Below, piece by piece: positions 9,016 to 15,973 of a stretch of DNA of 64,000 nt. The notes below the pieces were generated by a model that saw nothing but the letters and a program-made list of their open reading frames with translations, was not told the origin of the DNA and did not search any database. The position numbers and the translations under genes were made by a program. Source of the DNA: Helicobacteraceae bacterium (lineage in GTDB: Bacteria; Campylobacterota; Campylobacteria; Campylobacterales; Helicobacteraceae); assembly GCA_900766555.1 (NCBI GenBank), contig CAAFVR010000008.1, positions 62,001 to 126,000 on the forward strand. The letters are read 5' to 3'. Each line of letters begins with the position of its first letter. The stretch's first letter is position 1.

Positions 9016-9652
9016 TCTTCTTATAGAAAGTACGATAGATACGCTCATAATGGTGTTTTTTTCAACATTTTTTTCATTATTTTTTGGCCTGCCTTTGGCT
9101 GTATTTTTGTACGGTACGCAGAAAAAAAGTTTATTCCCAAAACCTACGTTAAATAAAATTGTAGGCTCTATTGTAAATGTTGTTAGAAGCTTTCCTTTTA
9201 TTATTTTGATTGTTGTGCTTTTGCCATTTTCACGTTTGATTGTGGGTACTAGCATTGGCGTGCAAGCTGCGATAGTGTCACTTTCAATTGCGGCTATACC
9301 ATTTATGGCGCGGCTATTTGAGAGTGCGCTAAATGAAATTGACAAGGGCTTAATAGAGGCTACGATTTCAATGGGCGCTAGCAAATTTACAGTAATAAAA
9401 ATGATTTTAAAAGAGATGTTACCAGCGTTAATTAATGTCACAACAATAGCCATAATTTCAATTACGGGCTATTCTGCGATGGCTGGTGCGCTCGGGGCTG
9501 GCGGGCTTGGAGATTTGGCCATTAGAGTTGGCTTTCAAAGTAATCAGCCAGATATTTTGCTAGCTACGATAATTGTAATTATTGTTTTTGTACAAATAAT
9601 CCAAAGTTTAGGTGATTTTTTATCAGGCTATTTAAAGCGCAAAAGAGGATAA
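9008..9652 (+). CDS. metI: Methionine ABC transporter permease
   Basis: A 214-residue integral membrane protein with five or so hydrophobic helices. The permease-ATPase coupling segment is visible as EIDKGLIEATISMGASKFTVIKMILKE, the EAA motif of ABC permeases. MLSLLIEST at 9008 is preferred as the start over an upstream TTG at 9002, because it fits the family length. It overlaps the end of metN by eight bases. It forms the channel for methionine with MetN at the cytoplasmic face and MetQ outside. Confidence 0.93.
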   Translation: MLSLLIESTIDTLIMVFFSTFFSLFFGLPLAVFLYGTQKKSLFPKPTLNKIVGSIVNVVRSFPFIILIVVLLPFSRLIVGTSIGVQAAIVSLSIAAIPFMARLFESALNEIDKGLIEATISMGASKFTVIKMILKEMLPALINVTTIAIISITGYSAMAGALGAGGLGDLAIRVGFQSNQPDILLATIIVIIVFVQIIQSLGDFLSGYLKRKRG

Positions 9653-9660
9653 GAATATAA

Positions 9661-10449
9661 ATGAAAAAATTTTTAAAATTAATATCAGTTGGGATTTTAG
9701 GGCTCATACTAGCAGCCTGTGGAAATAAAGCTACAAATGATAATGTGCTAAAAGTTGGCGCAACGCCCGTACCATTGGGTGAAGTTTTGGAGCATCTAAA
9801 ACCTGAATTTGAAAAGCGCGGAATAAAGCTAGAGCTAGTAATTTTTAGCGATTATATTACGCCAAATATGGCTCTAGCAGATGGTTCAATTGATGCGAAT
9901 TTTTATCAGCATCGCCCATTTTTAGAAAAGATGAAAAAAGATAAAAATCTCAAATTAACCGGGCTAGATCCGGTACTTGTGGCGCCGCTCTCGCTTTTTT
10001 CGCATAAAATTAAAAGTATAAAAGAGCTTAAGGATAAATCTACGATCGCATTGCCAAATGATCCAAGTAATTTGGCTAGAGCGCTAATTTTGCTAGATAA
10101 TTTGGGGCTTATAAAAATAAAAGATCCCACAAATTTGGCCACAACATTGCAAGATGTTGTAGAAAATCCAAAAAAGATAAATTTTAAACCCGTCGAAGCT
10201 GCGCTTTTGCCAAAAGTGCTAGATGATGTGGATATAAGTATTGTAAATGGCAATTACGCTCTCCAAGCCGGACTTAAAAATCCAATAGCTCAAGAGGGCC
10301 CAAAAAGTCCGTATGCAAATGTGGTTGCAGTCCGAACAGGGGATCAGAACCTACCAAAAATAAAGGTATTGGAAGAAATCTTACATAGCCAAGCTTTGAA
10401 GGATTTTTTAGAGCAGAAGTATCATGGCGCAGTAATAGCTGCATTTTAA
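9661..10449 (+). CDS. metQ: Methionine-binding lipoprotein, copy 1
   Basis: The 262-residue precursor has a lipoprotein signal ending in the lipobox LAAC, so Cys20 is expected to be lipidated. The mature part is an NlpA/MetQ family binding protein: LKVGATPVPLGEVLEHLKP, YITPNMALADGSIDANFYQH and IALPNDPSNLARALILL are family hallmarks. It captures methionine for MetNI. It lies nine bases after metI and 24 bp before a second metQ. Both copies are intact and similar throughout. Confidence 0.92.
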   Translation: MKKFLKLISVGILGLILAACGNKATNDNVLKVGATPVPLGEVLEHLKPEFEKRGIKLELVIFSDYITPNMALADGSIDANFYQHRPFLEKMKKDKNLKLTGLDPVLVAPLSLFSHKIKSIKELKDKSTIALPNDPSNLARALILLDNLGLIKIKDPTNLATTLQDVVENPKKINFKPVEAALLPKVLDDVDISIVNGNYALQAGLKNPIAQEGPKSPYANVVAVRTGDQNLPKIKVLEEILHSQALKDFLEQKYHGAVIAAF

Positions 10450-10473
10450 TTTATTCTAATTGAAAGGAAAAAA

Positions 10474-11262
10474 ATGAAAAGTTTGTTTAAGATAGTTGGT
10501 ATCGGCGTTTTATGCGCATTAGTTTATGCTGGTTGCAAAAGTGAGGTCAAAGAGAGTGTGCTCACAGTTGGAGCAAGCCCAGTTCCTCATGCTGAAATAT
10601 TGGAATTTGTAAAGCCCACTTTGGCTAAAGAAGGTATAGATCTTAAAATTATTGGCTATACAGATTACATCACGCCAAATGTCGCATTAGATGATGGCTC
10701 AATTGATGCAAATTATTTCCAACATATTCCATACATGAATAATCAAATAAAAGATAGAGGTTATAACATCGTAAGCGTTGGCGCTGTGCATGTAGAACCG
10801 CTACTTGTATTTTCAAGCAAACTAAAAAGCGTAAATGATATCAAGCAAAATGGCACAATTGCTATACCAAATGATCCAAGCAACTTGGCTAGATCGCTAA
10901 TCTTGTTTCATAACGCCGGTTTAATCAAGCTAAAAGATATTAAAAATCTAGCATCCACAGAAAAGGACATTGTAGAAAATCCAAAAAATATAAAATTCCG
11001 CCCAGTTGAAGCTGCGCTTTTGCCAAAGCTATTAAAAGATGCAGACATTGTGGTGGTAAATGGTAACTATGCATTGCAAGCTGGCTTGACAGATCCGATC
11101 TTAGTTGAAGGTAAAGATAGCCCGTATGCAAATGTAGTCGCAGTCAAAAAGGGAAATGAAAATGACCCAAGAATCAAAGCTCTTGTAAAAGCACTTCAAA
11201 GTGACGCCGTACGCCAATTTATCAAAGATAAATATAAAGGTCTAGTTGTCCCAGCTTTCTAA
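10474..11262 (+). CDS. metQ: Methionine-binding lipoprotein, copy 2
   Basis: A second NlpA/MetQ lipoprotein of the same length as its upstream neighbour. Its signal ends in VYAGC. The mature protein keeps the same ligand-site segments (LTVGASPVPHAEI, YITPNVALDDGSIDANYFQH, IAIPNDPSNLARSLIL). It has its own ribosome site (GAAAGGAAA) before the ATG. A tandem duplication followed by divergence is the simplest explanation. The two could differ in affinity or substrate, for example L- versus D-methionine or a dipeptide; that is inference. A hairpin follows the stop codon. Confidence 0.9.
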   Translation: MKSLFKIVGIGVLCALVYAGCKSEVKESVLTVGASPVPHAEILEFVKPTLAKEGIDLKIIGYTDYITPNVALDDGSIDANYFQHIPYMNNQIKDRGYNIVSVGAVHVEPLLVFSSKLKSVNDIKQNGTIAIPNDPSNLARSLILFHNAGLIKLKDIKNLASTEKDIVENPKNIKFRPVEAALLPKLLKDADIVVVNGNYALQAGLTDPILVEGKDSPYANVVAVKKGNENDPRIKALVKALQSDAVRQFIKDKYKGLVVPAF

Positions 11263-11272
11263 ATATTTCTGG

Positions 11273-11299
11273 GCTCCAAGCTCCAGTTTCGCTTGGGGC
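11273..11299 (+). terminator. Hairpin after metQ copy 2, possible bidirectional terminator
   Basis: Nine-base arms GCTCCAAGC and GCTTGGGGC (one G-T wobble) flank a nine-base loop. It lies between the stops of the convergent metQ and lpxD genes. No long T run follows directly, so termination efficiency is uncertain. Confidence 0.5.
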
Positions 11300-11340
11300 G
11301 TAGGCTTTTAGCGATATTTAGGCTCCAGTTTCGCTTGGGG
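11280..11340. repeat. Two direct copies of a 19-base element
   Basis: The sequence GCTCCAGTTTCGCTTGGGG occurs at 11280-11298 and again at 11322-11340, each followed by a related TAGGCTTTT/TTAGCTTTT tail. The first copy overlaps the hairpin; the second lacks the left arm. It looks like a partial local duplication of the terminator region. Confidence 0.7.
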
Positions 11341-11342
11341 GC

Positions 11343-12278
11343 TTAGCTTTTGGCCTTTAAGAGTCGCTTAAGTGAGACATAAAATTTCATCCATTCGTCT
11401 AATTCCATCATCGGATGTCCGCCCCATTTTGTATTTGATGGCAGATTTTTACCCACGCCAGTTTTGCCAGCTACAAGTACATTATCGCCAATTGTGATAT
11501 GTCCGCCCGTGCCTGCTTGGCCGCCAAAAATTACATTTTTACCAACAATTGTTGAGCCAGCTAAGCCCACTTGCGCTACGATAATTGAGTTCTCGCCAAT
11601 TACGCAGTTATGACCAATTTGCACTAAATTGTCGATTTTTACGCCATTTTCTATTTTTGTGGCGCCAAAAACGCCTCGATCAATCGTTGTATTTGCACCA
11701 ATTTCGACATCAGATCCGATCTGGACATAGCCATTGTGCTCGATTTTTACATGTTCGTTGCTTTTTGTATGCGCATAGCCAAAGCCATCGCTTCCGATGA
11801 CGCATCCAGCGTGGATTATCACATTATCGCCGATAATTGTGTTGGCATAAATTACGACATTTGGGTAGATCACAGCATTATCGCCAATGCTCACATTGTC
11901 CATTATCACGACATTTGGATGTATGCTAGCATTTTTGCCAATTGTTACATTTTGTCCGAGAATTAGGCTTTTGTGGATTTTATGTTCACAATCTAGAAAT
12001 TGAGGCTTTCTAAAAAATGCACTAGCTTTTGCAAAATATAGATGCGGATTATCCACAATTATTGCAAACATCGATTCTGGCACGCTTGAAATGTCGCCTT
12101 CTCTTATAAAAACAGCCCCAGCTTTTGAATTTTGCAAATCTTTTAAATATTTTGGTTTATCCACATAGCAAATGTCATTTTGACCCGCCTTGTCAATTGG
12201 CGCTAATGAATTAACCTCAAAATCTTTTGGCGATTTTGCAGTTATATTTATTTGCTCTAATAATTTTGTTAATCGCAT
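11343..12278 (-). CDS. lpxD: UDP-3-O-acyl-glucosamine N-acyltransferase
   Basis: LpxD adds the second (N-linked) acyl chain in lipid A synthesis. The 311-residue protein has an N-terminal uridine-binding domain (about 1-95) and then a left-handed beta helix of hexapeptide repeats (about 100-270: ILGQNV, TIGKNA, SIGDNA, TIIGDNV and so on). The segment DNLVQIGHN places the catalytic base at His223. It overlaps tpiA by ten bases. In H. pylori, as I remember it, fabI lies between these two genes; it is absent here. Confidence 0.94.
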   Translation of the reverse strand: MRLTKLLEQINITAKSPKDFEVNSLAPIDKAGQNDICYVDKPKYLKDLQNSKAGAVFIREGDISSVPESMFAIIVDNPHLYFAKASAFFRKPQFLDCEHKIHKSLILGQNVTIGKNASIHPNVVIMDNVSIGDNAVIYPNVVIYANTIIGDNVIIHAGCVIGSDGFGYAHTKSNEHVKIEHNGYVQIGSDVEIGANTTIDRGVFGATKIENGVKIDNLVQIGHNCVIGENSIIVAQVGLAGSTIVGKNVIFGGQAGTGGHITIGDNVLVAGKTGVGKNLPSNTKWGGHPMMELDEWMKFYVSLKRLLKAKS

Positions 12279-13039
12279 GGCTTTCCCTTTATCTCTCTTT
12301 TATTTTTTATATTTTTGGAATCTCTAGCTTCGCGTATTATTTGGATAAATGATTTTATATCTAAGCTCGTATTACCAATTAAAAGGCCATCTACTAGATT
12401 TGAGTGCAAGATTTCTGGCGCATTTTGCGTATTGATAGATCCGCCATAGAGTATTTTTGCATCTGTAAAATTTTTTATAAAGCTATGTATTTCTTCTATT
12501 TTTTCTAAACTTGCGCAATCTCCAGTGCCAATGGCCCAAATTGGCTCATAAGCAATAATTAGCTTTGGATAATTTAAATTTATGCCATTTAATTGTGATT
12601 TTAGAAATTCTCTTGCTGCATCTTTGCCATTTTGTGCAACTTTGGCATCCTCGCCGATGCAATAAATTATTTGAAAATCATATTGTGAGAAAAATTCGAA
12701 CTTTTCTTTGCAAAAATCACTTGAATTTTTAATCAAGCGTCGCCTCTCGCTATGCCCAATTATTAGCGTATTGATGTGAAATTCTTGCAATAAATTTAGC
12801 GTAATCTCACCGGTGAACGCGCCAGATAGTGCCGGATAGGCGCTTTGTGCCCCGAGAGTGAATTTGTGATTATTCATGCTTAAATGCGTAAGCGGAGGGA
12901 AAATATAGACATTATCATTTGGGCGGATTTCGCTATCGAGCGCATAATAATAATCTTGTAGCGGACTTTGATAAGAAGCGCTAGATTTTAGCGTCACAGA
13001 TGGAAGAGTCGATTTCATATTGCCAGCTATTATTTTCAT
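12269..13039 (-). CDS. tpiA: Triosephosphate isomerase
   Basis: TpiA interconverts dihydroxyacetone phosphate and glyceraldehyde 3-phosphate. Substrate residues Asn7 and Lys9 (AGNMKS), catalytic His96 in GHSERR, catalytic Glu165 in AYEPIWAIGTG and the phosphate loop LYGGSINTQNA are all present. The N-terminus NMKS and the shortness of several loops match the divergent Helicobacter type. The last 20 or so residues after IREARD are a lysine-rich extension that reads into lpxD. There is no clear promoter in the 45 bp between it and the GT9 gene. Confidence 0.95.
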   Translation of the reverse strand: MKIIAGNMKSTLPSVTLKSSASYQSPLQDYYYALDSEIRPNDNVYIFPPLTHLSMNNHKFTLGAQSAYPALSGAFTGEITLNLLQEFHINTLIIGHSERRRLIKNSSDFCKEKFEFFSQYDFQIIYCIGEDAKVAQNGKDAAREFLKSQLNGINLNYPKLIIAYEPIWAIGTGDCASLEKIEEIHSFIKNFTDAKILYGGSINTQNAPEILHSNLVDGLLIGNTSLDIKSFIQIIREARDSKNIKNKREIKGKPCD

Positions 13040-13084
13040 TTATCCCCTTTTGCCTGCTTGTTTTGTCGCCTGCTTGGCATTTTA

Positions 13085-14578
13085 TCAAGATAGTTTTATT
13101 GCTTTTATAACCAGATCTGGCGATATTTCATTAATTTGCAAATTTGCAAAAAGATGATTTGAAAAAACCGCATATCTGTCAAAATCCCATTCCATGACCT
13201 CATGTTTTATGAGGCAATATTTACTTTTAGGATTTAGCGTATCTGGATAGGGCGCAAATCTTTTGGCATTATTGCCATTATAAATTACATAAATTTGCTT
13301 AGATTGCACGGCTTTTGCAATGTGAGCTGCGCCAGTTTCATTGGTCAAAACGGGAGCATTTTGCAATATTTTTGCTAAATCCATAAGTGTTGTCTTAGCG
13401 CATAAATTCATAACGGATCTGGCATATTTTTGCGCTGTTTTTTCTGTATTTTTTAATATTTCATCGGCTCTTTTGGCATCTTCTTTGCCGCCACAAATTG
13501 CAATATCAAAACCATTTTGGAGCAAAAATTCTGCGATATCGCCAAAAAAAGCCCATTTCCTAAGCGCGCTAGAGGCTCCGATAAAAAGCACAAAAGGATT
13601 TTTAAGATCGCCAAATTCATGGGGCATATTTTTTCTTGAGACATCAATTTCAAGCTTTGGATAAAGGGGCTTTTTGAGTAATTTTTCAAAAAATATTTTA
13701 TTGCGATAGAACTCAAATATTATGTCATCTTCACTTTTGATTATAAAGCTGTAATTTTTATTAAATTGCTTTAGTTTTTTAAAATCTAGATTTATGCAAT
13801 TTCCAGTTTGAGCAATTTTTACATCTGAAATTACATTTTTTGCCACACTTTCACTTAATAAATCGCGACTAAAAAGTGGGTTTATAAAGAGCTCAAAATG
13901 CATTTTTTTGAGCTTGTAAATAAATTTGAAGCGATAGATTATATTTTGCAAAAATTTCTTGCGATTTAGCGTAATATTTTTTGAAATATAATTTGAAAAT
14001 GGGATTATTAAATCTCCAAAAGCTTGATTTGATATTAATGTGACCTCGCCAAAATGCGTATTCAAATGCTCCAAAAAATTTGCAAAAAGGACAAAATCGC
14101 CAATCCCATCTGGTCGCAGAATACATATTTTTTGGGAACTTTTTTTAGAATATTTTGCACAAAAGCTCGCAAGATAATCTGTTAAATTCATTGCAAAATC
14201 TCGCAAAAATTTTAGAATTCGCCTTAAAGTCGCCTCTTTTTTATGAGCAAAAAAAGGGATTTTTTGACTTTTTGCTAGATCTTTTTTAGCCTTTATATTC
14301 GATTCATTGCTTGGGATAAAAAGCAGATCAAAATTAGTAAAATTAGTGGGAGCCGGGGCAAAAAAGATTTCGCAATTTACATTAAATGTTTTAGCCAATT
14401 TTTCTATCTGGCTTTTCTGGTCTTCTTGTTCTTTTTGGCTTTTTTTGAGCAAATGCAAAATTAATTTTATCTCATCAAAGCCATTAAAACTATGAAAGCT
14501 CCCAAAGCGCCCCAAAAGGAAGGCTAGATCCGATCTAGAGGGCGCGCAAGAGAAAAGTATATTAAAAGGTTTTCTCAA
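13085..14578 (-). CDS. GT9 (heptosyltransferase-like) glycosyltransferase
   Basis: Residues from about 148 onward match glycosyltransferase family 9, which includes LPS heptosyltransferases: KICILRPDGIGDFVLFANFLEHL, a central FVLFIGASSALRKWAFFGDIAEFL, AICGGKED and the acceptor/donor segment MDLAKILQNAPVLTNETGAAHIA. The N-terminal 145 residues (LLGRFGSFHSF, FFAPAPTNF) are an extension not typical of heptosyltransferases. The start is a TTG that overlaps the stop of the upstream RclA-like gene (TTGA), which is consistent with translational coupling. It probably adds a heptose or similar sugar to LPS core. Confidence 0.75.
   Translation of the reverse strand: MRKPFNILFSCAPSRSDLAFLLGRFGSFHSFNGFDEIKLILHLLKKSQKEQEDQKSQIEKLAKTFNVNCEIFFAPAPTNFTNFDLLFIPSNESNIKAKKDLAKSQKIPFFAHKKEATLRRILKFLRDFAMNLTDYLASFCAKYSKKSSQKICILRPDGIGDFVLFANFLEHLNTHFGEVTLISNQAFGDLIIPFSNYISKNITLNRKKFLQNIIYRFKFIYKLKKMHFELFINPLFSRDLLSESVAKNVISDVKIAQTGNCINLDFKKLKQFNKNYSFIIKSEDDIIFEFYRNKIFFEKLLKKPLYPKLEIDVSRKNMPHEFGDLKNPFVLFIGASSALRKWAFFGDIAEFLLQNGFDIAICGGKEDAKRADEILKNTEKTAQKYARSVMNLCAKTTLMDLAKILQNAPVLTNETGAAHIAKAVQSKQIYVIYNGNNAKRFAPYPDTLNPKSKYCLIKHEVMEWDFDRYAVFSNHLFANLQINEISPDLVIKAIKLS
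14524..14538. repeat. Overlapping inverted pair of the AGATCCG-type motif
   Basis: The near-perfect 15-base palindrome CTAGATCCGATCTAG lies inside the GT9 gene. The same palindrome, with only the centre base differing, recurs at 29646 and 60193. Confidence 0.75.
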
Positions 14579-15888
14579 ATTGCAAAAACATCATTCAAAT
14601 TTTCAGACATTGTAGGGTGCGTAAACATAAAGTCGCGCAAATATGTATAAGGCACATTGTTATCGATGCAAACTTTTATTAAATTTATTAGCTCTTCGCT
14701 ATTTTTAGAAAGCAAGCTAGCGCCTAAGATTTGAGATGTTTTTTTATCCACTACAACTTTGAATAGACCCTTTGGATCGCCATTTACGGCGCCACGAGGC
14801 ATATTTGCAACCGGGAGTGATTTTGTGGCCACATCAAAGCCGGCTTCTTTGGCATCCCTTTCAGTTAGGCCTACGCGAGAAAGTACTGGCGTTACAAAAA
14901 TGCTATAAGGCACATTTTTGCGTTTTTTACGATTGTAATCTTTGCCCTCTAATTTATTTTTTAGGATCCTAAAATCATCTAGCGAGGCATAAGTTGTTTG
15001 CATACCACCATTTACATCGCCTAGTGCGAAAATACCCTCCACATTTGTTTGACAGAAATCATCTACTTTTATGGCGCCTTTTTCTGTGATGATGTCCGTA
15101 TTTTCAAGCCCTATGCCCTCAATTGCTGGGATACGAGTTGTAGCTTGGATTAATATGTCAAATTCAAGCGTTTTATTACTTGTCTCTAACACCACGGATT
15201 TATCTTGTGAAATTATATTTTTTACATCTTCATTTAAGTGGAATTTAACGCCGGCATCTTCTAGATATTGTTTTATCAGATCTGATATTTCAGGCTCTTC
15301 TCTAGGTAATAAATTTGTGATACCAACTACATCAACAGCCACGCCAAAACCAGCGATTAGGCTTGCAAATTCAAGGCCGATTGCGCCGCAACCCAAGATG
15401 CCAACGCGCTTTGGCAGATCTTCTAGGCCTTGGAATTTCGTGCTATCAAATACTAGATCCGATCTGATGCCTGGGATTTTGGGCACAAATGGAGTGGCAC
15501 CGGTATTTATAGCTATAAAATCACTTTCTAATGTGCAAATTGCTTTATTATTATCATCTAGCACTTCTATTGTTTTGTTATTTATAAATTTGCCATGACC
15601 TACGATTAGCTCGACTCCGGCATTTTTTATCATCGCTTCATTTTTGGCATTTAATTTTGAGACGATATTGTCTCTTATAGCTTTGGCTTCTTTGTATGTT
15701 TTGCAATGTTCGCTTGCCACGATTAGCGTTTTTGTCGGGATGCAGCCTATATTTATGCAAGTGCCGCCAAACATTTTTGGGCTTTTTTCAATGAGGGCTA
15801 CTTTTTTGCCTTTATTGGCGTAATAAACGGCTAATGTTTTGCCGCCCTTACCAAAGCCTAGAACTATTAGATCAAATTTTTTATTCAT
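14575..15888 (-). CDS. FAD-dependent pyridine nucleotide-disulphide oxidoreductase, RclA-like
   Basis: The 437-residue flavoprotein has an N-terminal FAD fold (LIVLGFGKGGKTLAVYYA), a redox-active pair Cys44/Cys49 in GGTCINIGCIPTKT, an NAD(P)-binding GILGCGAIGLEFA and the C-terminal His-Pro-x-x-x-Glu dimer motif in FTHPTMSENL. Length and motif spacing fit the RclA/YkgC group, which in E. coli is a copper-dependent oxidase tied to reactive chlorine resistance; glutathione or mercuric reductase relatives are possible but less likely. An AAGGATAA ribosome site precedes ATG. It heads a two-gene unit with the GT9 gene, an odd partnership. Confidence 0.75.
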   Translation of the reverse strand: MNKKFDLIVLGFGKGGKTLAVYYANKGKKVALIEKSPKMFGGTCINIGCIPTKTLIVASEHCKTYKEAKAIRDNIVSKLNAKNEAMIKNAGVELIVGHGKFINNKTIEVLDDNNKAICTLESDFIAINTGATPFVPKIPGIRSDLVFDSTKFQGLEDLPKRVGILGCGAIGLEFASLIAGFGVAVDVVGITNLLPREEPEISDLIKQYLEDAGVKFHLNEDVKNIISQDKSVVLETSNKTLEFDILIQATTRIPAIEGIGLENTDIITEKGAIKVDDFCQTNVEGIFALGDVNGGMQTTYASLDDFRILKNKLEGKDYNRKKRKNVPYSIFVTPVLSRVGLTERDAKEAGFDVATKSLPVANMPRGAVNGDPKGLFKVVVDKKTSQILGASLLSKNSEELINLIKVCIDNNVPYTYLRDFMFTHPTMSENLNDVFAI

Positions 15889-15942
15889 TATTTATCCTTA
15901 TTTTGTAGTTTAGTTTCGCAAATTGTAGCGCATTGCGTTTGT

Positions 15943-15948
15943 TATAAT
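15943..15948 (+). promoter_or_regulatory. Putative -10 box for valS
   Basis: TATAAT preceded by TTTGT lies 26 bp before the valS ATG, in the spacer divergent from the RclA-like gene. Confidence 0.6.
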
Positions 15949-15973
15949 TCAAAACATCCAAAGGTCTGTAATT

